Program-made: the position numbers and the translations under genes | Assembly (NCBI GenBank): GCA_037139195.1 | Contig: JBAXGW010000014.1 | Span: 1 to 64,000 of the forward strand | DNA length: 64,000 nt | Direction: 5' to 3' | DNA from: JBAXGW01 sp037139195 | GTDB lineage: Bacteria > Bacteroidota > Bacteroidia > Bacteroidales > JAHJDW01 | The notes under the pieces: model-generated | What the model saw: only the letters and a program-made list of their open reading frames with translations | Database searches by the model: none | What the model was told of the DNA's origin: nothing | Shown here: in pieces, positions 9,244 to 17,467 of the stretch | How positions within the stretch are numbered: the first letter of the stretch is position 1 | Layout: every line of letters begins with the position of its first letter

Positions 9244-10484
9244 TGAAAAAAACAATAAATCAGATAATACCGGAAATTAAAAATATATACCCAAAAGAAT
9301 TGCTAGCTTTTGCTAATAAGGAATATACAATATCAGTTTTTGATAAATTAGTAATTGATTTTTTTAATGCAATTTCAAAATTAATATTAAGAAACAGCGA
9401 AATAAATTCTAACCCTGCTCTTGTTGCTCTTGGATTTTGGTTAAGGAAGGGAAACATTGATTCAATTGCTAAAGAAAATGAATTTTTATTAAATTCAAAA
9501 AAATTCAAACTACAACCACGTGGAATTGTTTTTCATATTTGCCCTGCAAATGTAGATACCATGTTTTTGTATAGTTTAGCTATTTCACTACTGACTGGAA
9601 ATAAAAATATATTAAGATTATCATCTAAATTAGAAAATAACGATACAACTATTTTGTTTAATATTATTCGAGATTTAATAAATTCTCATGAATTTATTGG
9701 GTTGAAAGAATATTTAAATATTGTTAAATACGAACATGACGAGGAAATCAGTTCTTATTTATCAGAAAATGCTGATGCAAGAATTATTTGGGGAGGTGAT
9801 AATACCGTAAATATTTTCAAGAAAATAAAAACAAAGAATCGCTCGAAAGATATTTTTTTTCCCAATAGAGTTTCTTATTCTGTGTTTAAAGCACAGGCAT
9901 TCTTAAGTATAGATGTCGAAGAGAAGAAAAATATTGTAAAGAAGTTTTATAACGATTCATATGTATTTGATCAAAAAGGCTGTTCTTCTCCTCAATTAAT
10001 TTTCATTAAAGGAATTCCTGAAGATTGTAGTTGTTTTAAAGATGAGCTTTATCGTTTATTAGTAGAATATTCTAGTAGTAATTATAAAAACGATATATCT
10101 TCATTAGCATCTTTTAAATATAGCAATTTAATAAATGATGTAGTTGTTGAAAATATGCACATACAAAATGTAATTAAAAAAAATAATTATTTGTATTTTG
10201 TTGAAATTGAGAATGAATCATTGCAGCTTAATTCATGTGGAGCGGGTTATTTTTACTTGAAAAACATAAAAGATTTCAGTGAAATTACTTCATTTATCAC
10301 AACCACAGTTCAAACATTAACTTATTTTGGTTTAGATTCAAACGAAATCGAAAGTATTTGCAAAAACACATATGGCAAAGGTATTGATAGAATTGTTCCA
10401 ATTGGTCAAGCTTTGAGTTTTGAATATATTTGGGATGGTTATAATCTACTCGAAGAATTGTGTTTAAGAAGAAGAATAATTTAA
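9243..10484 (+). CDS. LuxC-like acyl-CoA/acyl-protein reductase
   Basis: LuxC family, an NADPH-dependent reductase of activated acyl groups to aldehydes, related to aldehyde dehydrogenases. The cofactor-domain segment PRGIVFHICPANVDTMF and the catalytic Cys segment DQKGCSSPQ (C247) are conserved. At 413 residues it is somewhat shorter than luminous LuxC (about 480). It overlaps the LuxE-like gene by one base, so the two are translationally coupled and probably form a complex. With no luxA, luxB or luxD in the window, the aldehyde is presumably used for biosynthesis, for example glycan or lipid decoration; this is inference. Confidence 0.86.
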   Translation: MKKTINQIIPEIKNIYPKELLAFANKEYTISVFDKLVIDFFNAISKLILRNSEINSNPALVALGFWLRKGNIDSIAKENEFLLNSKKFKLQPRGIVFHICPANVDTMFLYSLAISLLTGNKNILRLSSKLENNDTTILFNIIRDLINSHEFIGLKEYLNIVKYEHDEEISSYLSENADARIIWGGDNTVNIFKKIKTKNRSKDIFFPNRVSYSVFKAQAFLSIDVEEKKNIVKKFYNDSYVFDQKGCSSPQLIFIKGIPEDCSCFKDELYRLLVEYSSSNYKNDISSLASFKYSNLINDVVVENMHIQNVIKKNNYLYFVEIENESLQLNSCGAGYFYLKNIKDFSEITSFITTTVQTLTYFGLDSNEIESICKNTYGKGIDRIVPIGQALSFEYIWDGYNLLEELCLRRRII

Positions 10485-10507
10485 AAGGCAAAATATTACC
10501 CTTTAAA
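10480..10507. terminator. possible weak hairpin between convergent genes
   Basis: TTTAAAAGG (10480-10488) can pair, with one mismatch, with CCCTTTAAA (10499-10507). It fills the gap between the convergent LuxC-like and glycosyltransferase genes. The T-tracts are short, so its strength as a terminator is doubtful. Confidence 0.3.
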
Positions 10508-11593
10508 TTAAATAATATTGGATTTCAATAGATTAAGTATTTTATTCTCTCTTTGTTCAATAGTAAAATTATTAATAGTATATTCTCTACCCGAAATACC
10601 AGTATCTAGTTTTAATGCTGTTTGAATTGCAGCTTCTACTTCGTTAATATCTCGGTTATAAACAATAACCCCATTTCCACCTATTGCATCTGGAATGCCG
10701 TTTACGTTTGAACCAACTACAACGCATTCACAAAGCATCGCTTCACTTATAACGTTTGGCATTCCTTCAGTAATTGAAATCATATAAAAAACTTTTGCTT
10801 TATTGTAATAACAAACAAGTTCATCTAATGTAATTGGGTTTAATACAATTTTCAAATTTGGAATTTCGGAAATTTTATAATTATCTTCTAACCAAGGGAT
10901 GAATTCTTTTTTAAAACCGATATGAATAAAATTAATGTGTTTATTTCTACGTGCTACTTCAATAAACAAGTCATTTCCTTTATTAAAAAAATCTGCTTTT
11001 AGAATTAAACCGCCTACAACTGTAATTACTGTATTTGAATCTTTTGTAATTGAATTGTCTCTATTGAAAACGCTAACATCAAAACCATTATAAACAATCT
11101 CCATTTTGGTCTTTATTTTTGGAATATAGTGTTTTATTCCATCTTTCTTTGGATTATCTGGCCTGTAAAATGAATTTTCATGATAAATTAACGATTTGTG
11201 ATTTGGAATTATTAAATCCGCATTTTTAAGTGCATATTTAGCTAGTTTTGCTCTAAATTTATTTTGATAAACGCCTTTTCCCAGCTCAGGATAGCAAATA
11301 GATTCACTGCCTCCAGCAAAAATAATTGTTTTTTTTCGGAGTAATTTCCCAACAATCACCATCATAACCGTATGATAACCAACAAACCATGTGATATAAA
11401 ATTTTGTGTTTTTAGAATTTAAAACTAAAAAACAAAATAATTTAAAGAGTGTTTTACTATATTTAAAAATATTTTTATTCTCAAGAGCTAGAAATGACTT
11501 TACATCATATTCTTTTTCAAGAATTGCTTGATCATTGACTATAAAAGAGGAATTTTTTTGTTTTATATATAAAATTTTTGTCCGATTATTCAT
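10508..11593 (-). CDS. Glycosyltransferase family 4
   Basis: A GT-B fold retaining glycosyltransferase of 361 residues. The C-terminal nucleotide-sugar domain has the EX7E motif in TEGMPNVISEAMLCE, followed by VVGSNVNGIPDAIG. An N-terminal hydrophobic stretch (about 55-85) suggests membrane association. It is the last gene of the minus-strand glycan operon, 3 bases after the AAC(3)-like gene. It probably adds a sugar to a lipid-linked glycan in the cytoplasm; donor and acceptor are not predictable from sequence. Confidence 0.87.
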   Translation of the reverse strand: MNNRTKILYIKQKNSSFIVNDQAILEKEYDVKSFLALENKNIFKYSKTLFKLFCFLVLNSKNTKFYITWFVGYHTVMMVIVGKLLRKKTIIFAGGSESICYPELGKGVYQNKFRAKLAKYALKNADLIIPNHKSLIYHENSFYRPDNPKKDGIKHYIPKIKTKMEIVYNGFDVSVFNRDNSITKDSNTVITVVGGLILKADFFNKGNDLFIEVARRNKHINFIHIGFKKEFIPWLEDNYKISEIPNLKIVLNPITLDELVCYYNKAKVFYMISITEGMPNVISEAMLCECVVVGSNVNGIPDAIGGNGVIVYNRDINEVEAAIQTALKLDTGISGREYTINNFTIEQRENKILNLLKSNII

Positions 11594-11596
11594 GTA

Positions 11597-12472
11597 TTAA
11601 TAATTGTAAATAGTTATTCCTTGCTCTGTAAGCTTTTCCATTGTTTCAAATAAGTCTTTTGCCTTTGCATAGAAGAAGCTTGTATTATGAATTTTCATAT
11701 CTAATGCAATATCTTTAGGGACATGAGTCTTTATGTACTTTGGAACATCCCTATTTTTAATATCTGGATGAGCCATTTTAGTTTGAACTTTAATTATCTC
11801 TCCATCAGATGTTTTAACATTAAATGTAAATATTTCTGACGTTCTAGTTATAAAAGGAAACTTGTCTTTTTTCACATCTTCAATACAGTGTGAAAAAGAA
11901 AGATACCTAGTAGAAACACCAATCCCAATTATTATAGCGTCATTTTTTACAAGTTTATAGAAGGGGCTTTTTTCCCCACAAGGATAAATATCAAGATGAT
12001 GCTCGAATGTCAATTCTTTTGATAATTTCCCTAATGCAACTACAGAATTTGTAGGAGACCAACTTCTTTGAGCTTGTTTATCTCTCCGAACTAATTCTGG
12101 TAAAATACCTAGATTTGAAATTGTTCTCTTTACATCAAAGCATTTTTCACCCTTAATGTATTCTTCTAAATTATTGATATCTTGCCAACAAGGAAACAAC
12201 AGAGTTCCCTCATCACCTATAACTTCTTTTAATATCGATATTATTTTATGAAGCGGAAAATCCAATTGAATTTGATTCATCGAGCTATGAATAAATACAG
12301 TCGCCCCTTTTTTTACACCTAATTTATTTTCTAAAATCTGTTTTATTTCATCTTGAGAAAACTTTTTCATTCTCATACGCTTTAATTGCAGAACTTTTGA
12401 CCGAATGTAATTGTATATTATGTCAGGTAAAAGTTGCTTTAATTTTGCATTTATTTTGTATACGACACTCAT
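11597..12472 (-). CDS. AAC(3)-fold acyltransferase in a glycan locus
   Basis: Belongs to the Antibiotic_NAT (aminoglycoside 3-N-acetyltransferase) fold: VFIHSSMNQI, GTLLFPCWQD, then SPTNSVVALGKLS and IIGIGVSTRYLSFSHCIED, which keeps the family His-containing element. Known members use acyl-CoA to acylate amines. Here it sits between a glycosyltransferase and a deacetylase-like gene, 1 base after the latter, so an amino-sugar is a better guess for the substrate than an antibiotic. The usual HPTHS-type element is SPTNS here, another sign of divergence from resistance enzymes. Length 291 is normal for the family. The name should not be read as drug resistance. Confidence 0.8.
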   Translation of the reverse strand: MSVVYKINAKLKQLLPDIIYNYIRSKVLQLKRMRMKKFSQDEIKQILENKLGVKKGATVFIHSSMNQIQLDFPLHKIISILKEVIGDEGTLLFPCWQDINNLEEYIKGEKCFDVKRTISNLGILPELVRRDKQAQRSWSPTNSVVALGKLSKELTFEHHLDIYPCGEKSPFYKLVKNDAIIIGIGVSTRYLSFSHCIEDVKKDKFPFITRTSEIFTFNVKTSDGEIIKVQTKMAHPDIKNRDVPKYIKTHVPKDIALDMKIHNTSFFYAKAKDLFETMEKLTEQGITIYNY

Positions 12473-12473
12473 T

Positions 12474-13517
12474 TTATTTCAGTTGATTAGCTATTTCAGT
12501 ATAAGATACAAATTCAATGTCGCTATATTTTTCTCTAGCTTTATTAATAAAATCATTCATTAGTTTGATTGAATGTGGTCCCATATTTCTTGGATGAGAA
12601 ACTGTACTCAGAATAATTTCTTCTTGGTTTTTAATTCCTTTTACATTGTAATCTAAAATATTTATTAAATCAGCTGATGAAAGAGTATATACATCAAATC
12701 CCAAAGTACGTACAGAAAAAACGAATTTAAGTTTATTTAAAATATTTACTTTGCCAGAATGTATTGATTGGCCAGTAATAAAAGCTCTATCTTTATGTAG
12801 ATGTTTATTTATAATATGTGTTATATTAGTATATAAACCAGCTGGTTTACTTGCAATTGGGATTTCAAATAGGCCATCATTCATTGGTATATTTATTGGC
12901 TCATTTGGTGATATATACCAATTGCTTTGTTTTGGCATATTTTTAAAGTTAATAAGTGAATGCTTGGATTTATAATAAAACCCTTTCACAATACTACTTT
13001 CTATTAAAATGCCATTATTTAATAATGAATTAAGAATTCTACTTGTTTCTGGCTCAAAATTAAAGCCCCCTGCTCTATAAGCAATACATTTATAACTAGG
13101 TTTTGCTTTTATACATATATCGGTTAAATAATTAATTCCATTTTCAATAATTCCTTCTATGTTTAAGGGATAGTTTTCATCTTTATAATCTGCAAGTTTG
13201 AAAAAGTTGGCTGGTATATATTTGCCATCAATATAGGATGATTTTATCCAATGTGGATGAATGTGTAATTGCACATCATGCCCCGTGTTCAATGCGTGGT
13301 GGAGCTGTTTCAAATAGCCATCACAGAATTCAAAATCATTGTTTTTTTTAAAAAATTGGGCAGACAAAATATCAGAAAATAAATTAATCCTTACACCTAG
13401 TTTGTTTGCCAAATCGATTATTGCTTTTGTAGGGTTGAAAAGTGCTTCATCATAATTTTTGTACAATCCTCCTAAGGGTAATTCGTGGTCGAATGATAAA
13501 AGTACTTTAATTTTCAT
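12474..13517 (-). CDS. Polysaccharide deacetylase-like protein
   Basis: Resembles the NodB/polysaccharide deacetylase barrel. The start SFDHELPLGG stands where the metal-binding TFDDG motif is found; a HxxxH-like segment VQLHIHPHW and the Arg-bearing AYRAGGFNF follow. These would provide the Asp, two His and the Arg of the carbohydrate esterase 4 site. A later VSHPRNMG element resembles the C-terminal His motif. It likely removes an acyl group from an amino sugar or glycan. Adjacent to an acyltransferase-like gene, it may be part of an N-acyl exchange, which is inference. No signal peptide is evident, so it may act in the cytoplasm. Confidence 0.72.
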   Translation of the reverse strand: MKIKVLLSFDHELPLGGLYKNYDEALFNPTKAIIDLANKLGVRINLFSDILSAQFFKKNNDFEFCDGYLKQLHHALNTGHDVQLHIHPHWIKSSYIDGKYIPANFFKLADYKDENYPLNIEGIIENGINYLTDICIKAKPSYKCIAYRAGGFNFEPETSRILNSLLNNGILIESSIVKGFYYKSKHSLINFKNMPKQSNWYISPNEPINIPMNDGLFEIPIASKPAGLYTNITHIINKHLHKDRAFITGQSIHSGKVNILNKLKFVFSVRTLGFDVYTLSSADLINILDYNVKGIKNQEEIILSTVSHPRNMGPHSIKLMNDFINKAREKYSDIEFVSYTEIANQLK

Positions 13518-13537
13518 GCTTTAGTTTTTTTTTTAAT

Positions 13538-14407
13538 TTATACCCTATTATTTATTTTTGCTAAAAAAAAACTTATACAATCAGATATTCCGTTGTTTAT
13601 ATCTGTTTTTGGTCGCCAATTTAACTCCATTTTTGCTTTTTCAATATTTGCAATTACATCAAATATCTCATTTTTTCTGCTAATTTGATTTGAATTGTAG
13701 GACTTGTCGATTTTTGAAATTTTAATAATTGTTTCCACTATTTCTTCAACACTTATAGAATAACCGCTGCCTATATTGTAAATGCCTCCTGTGGTATTCA
13801 TTGTTAATATAAGCGCATCAACTAGGTCATCGATATAAATATAGTCTCTTTTAGGAAGTAAATCCATTACTTCAATAATTTCATCGTTGAAAGCTTTCTT
13901 TATTATTTCTGGAATCAGAAATAGCTCAGATTGCCCAGGGCCATAAACATTAAATGGTCTTATTATAGTTGATTCAACATTGAAATTAGTTGAATAAAAA
14001 TTGCAAATAGATTCACTTAAAGCTTTTGAATGACAGTAAGGGTTGTATGGTTTTATTGGATGATTCTCGTCGATTGGCAAATAATCAGGAGACCCATAAA
14101 CATAGGAGCTAATCATTGTATGTTTACATTTATTTGCTCTACAAAATTCTAAAACATTTGTAGTCCCCAAAACATTGGTTTGATAAAAATCGAAAGGGTT
14201 ATTCCAGCTATCTGGAACAAAAGAGCGTGCTGCTAAATGAAAAACATGATCAATTTTTTTTTCGGAATATATATCTAGCGATTTATTATTTGTGATATCG
14301 CCAATTACAGTATCAAACTCAAACACTACATAGCTTTCTTGCTTAAGTCTTTTGACTAATGCTTTTCCAATAAATCCGTCTGCACCAGTAACTAAAATGT
14401 GTTTCAT
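13538..14407 (-). CDS. NAD-dependent sugar epimerase/reductase (SDR)
   Basis: An extended SDR of 289 residues acting on nucleotide sugars. It has the N-terminal GADGFIGKAL Rossmann motif, FHLAARSF, the catalytic YCHSK (YxxxK) and RPFNVYGPGQ. A C-terminal sugar-binding region ends with LNWRPKTDINNGI. It could be a 4-epimerase, 4-reductase or dehydratase; the fold alone does not decide. Its start overlaps the stop of the nucleotidyltransferase gene by one base, so it probably acts on the product of that enzyme and the next SDR. Confidence 0.85.
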   Translation of the reverse strand: MKHILVTGADGFIGKALVKRLKQESYVVFEFDTVIGDITNNKSLDIYSEKKIDHVFHLAARSFVPDSWNNPFDFYQTNVLGTTNVLEFCRANKCKHTMISSYVYGSPDYLPIDENHPIKPYNPYCHSKALSESICNFYSTNFNVESTIIRPFNVYGPGQSELFLIPEIIKKAFNDEIIEVMDLLPKRDYIYIDDLVDALILTMNTTGGIYNIGSGYSISVEEIVETIIKISKIDKSYNSNQISRKNEIFDVIANIEKAKMELNWRPKTDINNGISDCISFFLAKINNRV

Positions 14408-15108
14408 TAAAAATTGATGTTTAGCTTTTCAAAATCTTCATTTGCTTTTTCGTAATCATCTGGTCTGCCTATATCTAGCCAATAGCCTTCATAGGAATAA
14501 GTGTTTATTCTCTCATTGTTTTCAAGGAGTTTATACATCAAATTATCAAAGCCAAATGCTTCATTTTCAGGAACTATATCTAATATTTTTTTTGAAAGAA
14601 CATTTACGCCCATACTAACTTGAAAATTATATTCAGGTTTTTCTCTGAATCCTGTTGCTTGATTAGTAATTTTGTCAATGTCAATAACACCAAAATCAAC
14701 TTTAACTGTTCTTTTATAAGTTGAAACAGTTAGAAGGGCATTGCTTTCTAAATGTTTATTATACAAATCGGCAAAGTCCAAATCAGTTAATAAATCTCCA
14801 TTCATCACTAAAAAATGGTCAGGTAGACCCTTTATTAATTTAATTGGAGCTATAGTGCTTAAAGGTTTGTCTTCTAATGAATAGTTTATTTTAATGCCAA
14901 ATTTTTCTCCATTGCCAAAAAATGCCATAATTATTTCTGCAAAATGGTTAAGGCAAATATAAATCTCATCTACACCTGCTTTTTTCAAACGATTTATTAG
15001 TATTTCTAATATTGCTTTTTCCCCAACTGGAACAAGAGGCTTTGGTAAAACTGTTGTGTAAGGTTTTAGCCTTGTCCCTTTTCCTCCTGCTAAAATAACT
15101 GCTTTCAT
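14407..15108 (-). CDS. Sugar-1-phosphate nucleotidyltransferase
   Basis: A nucleotidyltransferase (RmlA/GlmU-N type fold) that couples a sugar-1-phosphate to an NTP. The signature LAGGKGTRLKPYT and PKPLVPVGEKAILE are at the N terminus, MNGDLLTDLDF carries the metal-binding Asp, and GYWLDIGRPDDYEKA is the conserved end. At 233 residues it lacks the C-terminal extension of GlmU. It is coupled on both sides by overlaps of 4 bases (preceding dehydratase gene) and 1 base (following SDR). Similar nucleotidyltransferase/dehydratase pairs occur in nonulosonic-acid-like sugar cassettes. Confidence 0.88.
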   Translation of the reverse strand: MKAVILAGGKGTRLKPYTTVLPKPLVPVGEKAILEILINRLKKAGVDEIYICLNHFAEIIMAFFGNGEKFGIKINYSLEDKPLSTIAPIKLIKGLPDHFLVMNGDLLTDLDFADLYNKHLESNALLTVSTYKRTVKVDFGVIDIDKITNQATGFREKPEYNFQVSMGVNVLSKKILDIVPENEAFGFDNLMYKLLENNERINTYSYEGYWLDIGRPDDYEKANEDFEKLNINF

Positions 15109-16097
15109 ATATTGTAGATATCTGCTTTGTAAAATGATAGATTTTTAGGATTTGAGAACCAATTAATAGTTTCTTCAAGTCCTTTTTCAATAGAGTATTT
15201 TGGTTTAAAGCCTGTTAAATTGTTGATTTTAGTATTGTCGCACCATAATCGGAAAACTTCAGAGTTTTCTGGTCGAATTCTTTGGTTTTCTGTAATTATT
15301 TCAACGTCACTTTTCATTATTTTTTTAATTAGGTCTAATGTATCACCGACTGATATTTCAAAATTAGAGCCTATATTAATTACTTCACCATTGGTGTTAT
15401 CGCACTCAGCAATATCTATAAAACCCTTACATGTATCAAGTACATAGTTGAAATCGCGAGTTGGAGTTGTGTCACCTAATTTAATTTGTTTTTTTCCATT
15501 TGCAATTTGAGTAATAATAGAAGGTATAACTGCTCTTGCCGATTGCCTAGGTCCATAAGTGTTAAAAGGTCTAACAATAGTAACTGGAAGTTTGAAAGCA
15601 TTGAAAAAGCTCAGTGCCATCATGTCAGCACCAATTTTACTCGCACTGTAAGGTGATTGGGGTTGTAAAGGATGTTTTTCATTTATAGGAACATATTGAG
15701 CCGTGCCATATACTTCGCTTGTAGAAGTTATTAATATTTTTTCTATCCCATTTTCTTTAGCAGCTTGACAGATGTTTAGCGTTCCTTTTACATTTGTATC
15801 AATATAGCTATCAGGTGCTTGATATGAATAAGGAATTGCAATCAGAGCTGCTAAGTGAAATATCACATCTACTCCTTTAGTAATGGTTTTGCAATAATGA
15901 GGGTCTCGAATGTCCCCGCAAAGCACTTCAATATTTTTTAAATCTATATGCTCTAGCCAACCCCAATTGTTAAATGAATTATAGTACGACAGAGCTTTAA
16001 TTTTGCAATTATATTTTTTTGCTATTGTTTCAGTTAAATGCGAGCCGATAAATCCATCTGCTCCCGTGATAAGTATTGTTTTATTGTTTAAATCCAT
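15105..16097 (-). CDS. NDP-sugar 4,6-dehydratase-like SDR (LegB-type)
   Basis: An extended SDR of 330 residues, with GADGFIGSHLTE, FHLAALIAIPYSY, TSTSEVYGTAQY, the catalytic YSASK and RPFNTYGPRQSAR. The TSTSEVYG pattern and overall sequence resemble the branch that includes LegB, a 4,6-dehydratase of legionaminic acid synthesis (the LLPSF family of nonulosonate-like cassettes). The classic partners NeuA, NeuB and NeuC are not in this window. It is the first gene of a coupled run of sugar enzymes and has a -7 promoter box just upstream. The exact nucleotide sugar is unknown. Confidence 0.8.
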   Translation of the reverse strand: MDLNNKTILITGADGFIGSHLTETIAKKYNCKIKALSYYNSFNNWGWLEHIDLKNIEVLCGDIRDPHYCKTITKGVDVIFHLAALIAIPYSYQAPDSYIDTNVKGTLNICQAAKENGIEKILITSTSEVYGTAQYVPINEKHPLQPQSPYSASKIGADMMALSFFNAFKLPVTIVRPFNTYGPRQSARAVIPSIITQIANGKKQIKLGDTTPTRDFNYVLDTCKGFIDIAECDNTNGEVINIGSNFEISVGDTLDLIKKIMKSDVEIITENQRIRPENSEVFRLWCDNTKINNLTGFKPKYSIEKGLEETINWFSNPKNLSFYKADIYNI

Positions 16098-16116
16098 GTT
16101 TGATTTGATTAATTAA

Positions 16117-16124
16117 CAAACTTA
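16117..16124 (-). promoter_or_regulatory. -7 box before the sugar-enzyme operon
   Basis: On the minus strand the sequence TAAGTTTG matches the Bacteroidota -7 consensus TAnnTTTG, 19 bases before the dehydratase start. No TTTG is seen at the expected 19-base distance, so only half the promoter is convincing. Confidence 0.45.
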
Positions 16125-16183
16125 CATAAAAAAATCAAAATTTAATTAAAAAAAAGATTTATGTAAGTAAAAATCTATTTGTT

Positions 16184-17467
16184 TTATTTGTTTAATATTT
16201 TTGAGAACTCTTTCGTTAGTTCACGTCTTGAATATTGACTAATATTAGGTGTTTTTGATTCTTTTGTTTTTGATAAAAATTGATTAAAATAATAATCAAT
16301 ATTATTTGATAGAGATTGAGTGTCATTAAAATCAGAGATACGACCTGCATCTGTTTCATTTAAAATCTTTGCTACATCTCCATCAGTTGGTCCAATTGCT
16401 AATATCGGGCGTTTAGCTGCTAAATATTCGAAAAACTTACCTGTTAAAATCCCTTTTGCATTTGGAGTGTTATTTAACAGAAGTAAAAGAATAAATGACG
16501 ATTGTTGCTGTTTTATAACTTCTTCATGAGGGATATAATCAACTTTATTCAAATAGTCAGTGAGTTTGTATTGCTCAATTTGTTGAATAACTTGATAGTC
16601 AACTTTTCCAATAAGTTTAATTTCTAATTTTGAAGCAAATACGGTATTCTGTATCTTTTCTTGGAGTACAATCCATAATGATTCTGGGTTTCTATCTTTG
16701 TTAATTGTTCCAATATGTGCTAAACTAAATTTTTCATCTAACACTTTGTTAATAGCAATGTCACTTTCGTCGTACCCATTAGTAATTACTTGATATTCTC
16801 TATTAACAATATTTTTAAACCCTTCAGCCATCGTATTGCCTATCACGACAACCTCATCGGCATTTGTCAATATTTCATGTTCTAGTTTACGGTGTTTTTT
16901 ATCGGCCCAATTGCTCAACATTAAATCCTTATAAAAATCAATTTCTGTCCAGGGATCTCTAAAATCGGCAATCCATTTTACATGAAACTTTTGTTTGAGA
17001 TTATTTGCAATTAAATGCATGCTATGTGGAGGTCCCGACGAAACTATTGCATCGACAGGGTTTTCTGTCAAGTACTTTGTTAAAAATTTTATCGAAGGCT
17101 TAACCCAAAAAACTCTAGCATCTGGAATGAAAAAATTACCCCTCAGCCACACCGAAATTTTCTCGGAAAATTTTGGTTTCTTGTTTTCAGAAAGAAATCC
17201 ATGATTTATTTTTGATGATTTTTTCTGACCAGTAAACTTTTTATAAAAGCTATAAGGCTCCCAAATGGGATGTTTTATAACTTTAATGCCACTTGGAATA
17301 TCTTTTTCCAGCGACAAATCAATGACGGGAAACTCGCCATTTAAAGGTGTATATACAATTGGCTCCCAGCCAAAATCCCGAAAATATTTTACAAATTTAA
17401 GCCATCTTTGAACGCCAGCTCCGCCACTTGGAGGCCAATAGTAGGTGATAATTAATACTTTTTTCAT
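16184..17467 (-). CDS. Glycosyltransferase (GT4-like)
   Basis: A glycosyltransferase of the type often annotated in Bacteroidota glycan loci: N-terminal YYWPPSGGAGVQRWLKF glycine-rich acceptor loop, WIADFRDPW in the middle, and FFEYLAAKRPILAIGP in the donor-binding half. I place the start at the ATG that overlaps the preceding stop (TAATG) with GAGGAG just upstream, rather than at a codon four residues earlier. It is translationally coupled to the YfhO-type gene. Acceptor and donor are unknown; its location suggests surface glycan synthesis. Confidence 0.85.
   Translation of the reverse strand: MKKVLIITYYWPPSGGAGVQRWLKFVKYFRDFGWEPIVYTPLNGEFPVIDLSLEKDIPSGIKVIKHPIWEPYSFYKKFTGQKKSSKINHGFLSENKKPKFSEKISVWLRGNFFIPDARVFWVKPSIKFLTKYLTENPVDAIVSSGPPHSMHLIANNLKQKFHVKWIADFRDPWTEIDFYKDLMLSNWADKKHRKLEHEILTNADEVVVIGNTMAEGFKNIVNREYQVITNGYDESDIAINKVLDEKFSLAHIGTINKDRNPESLWIVLQEKIQNTVFASKLEIKLIGKVDYQVIQQIEQYKLTDYLNKVDYIPHEEVIKQQQSSFILLLLLNNTPNAKGILTGKFFEYLAAKRPILAIGPTDGDVAKILNETDAGRISDFNDTQSLSNNIDYYFNQFLSKTKESKTPNISQYSRRELTKEFSKILNK

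Noticed and set aside
5792..10484. Bioluminescence (lux) operon
   Set aside because: Only LuxE- and LuxC-like proteins are present; luciferase (luxA, luxB) and acyltransferase (luxD) are missing.
11597..12472. Aminoglycoside resistance gene
   Set aside because: The AAC(3) fold is present, but it is embedded in a glycan operon and the HPTHS element is SPTNS; a sugar substrate is more likely.
13538..16097. Complete legionaminic acid locus
   Set aside because: The NeuA/B/C-type genes and the matching aminotransferase are not in this cluster.
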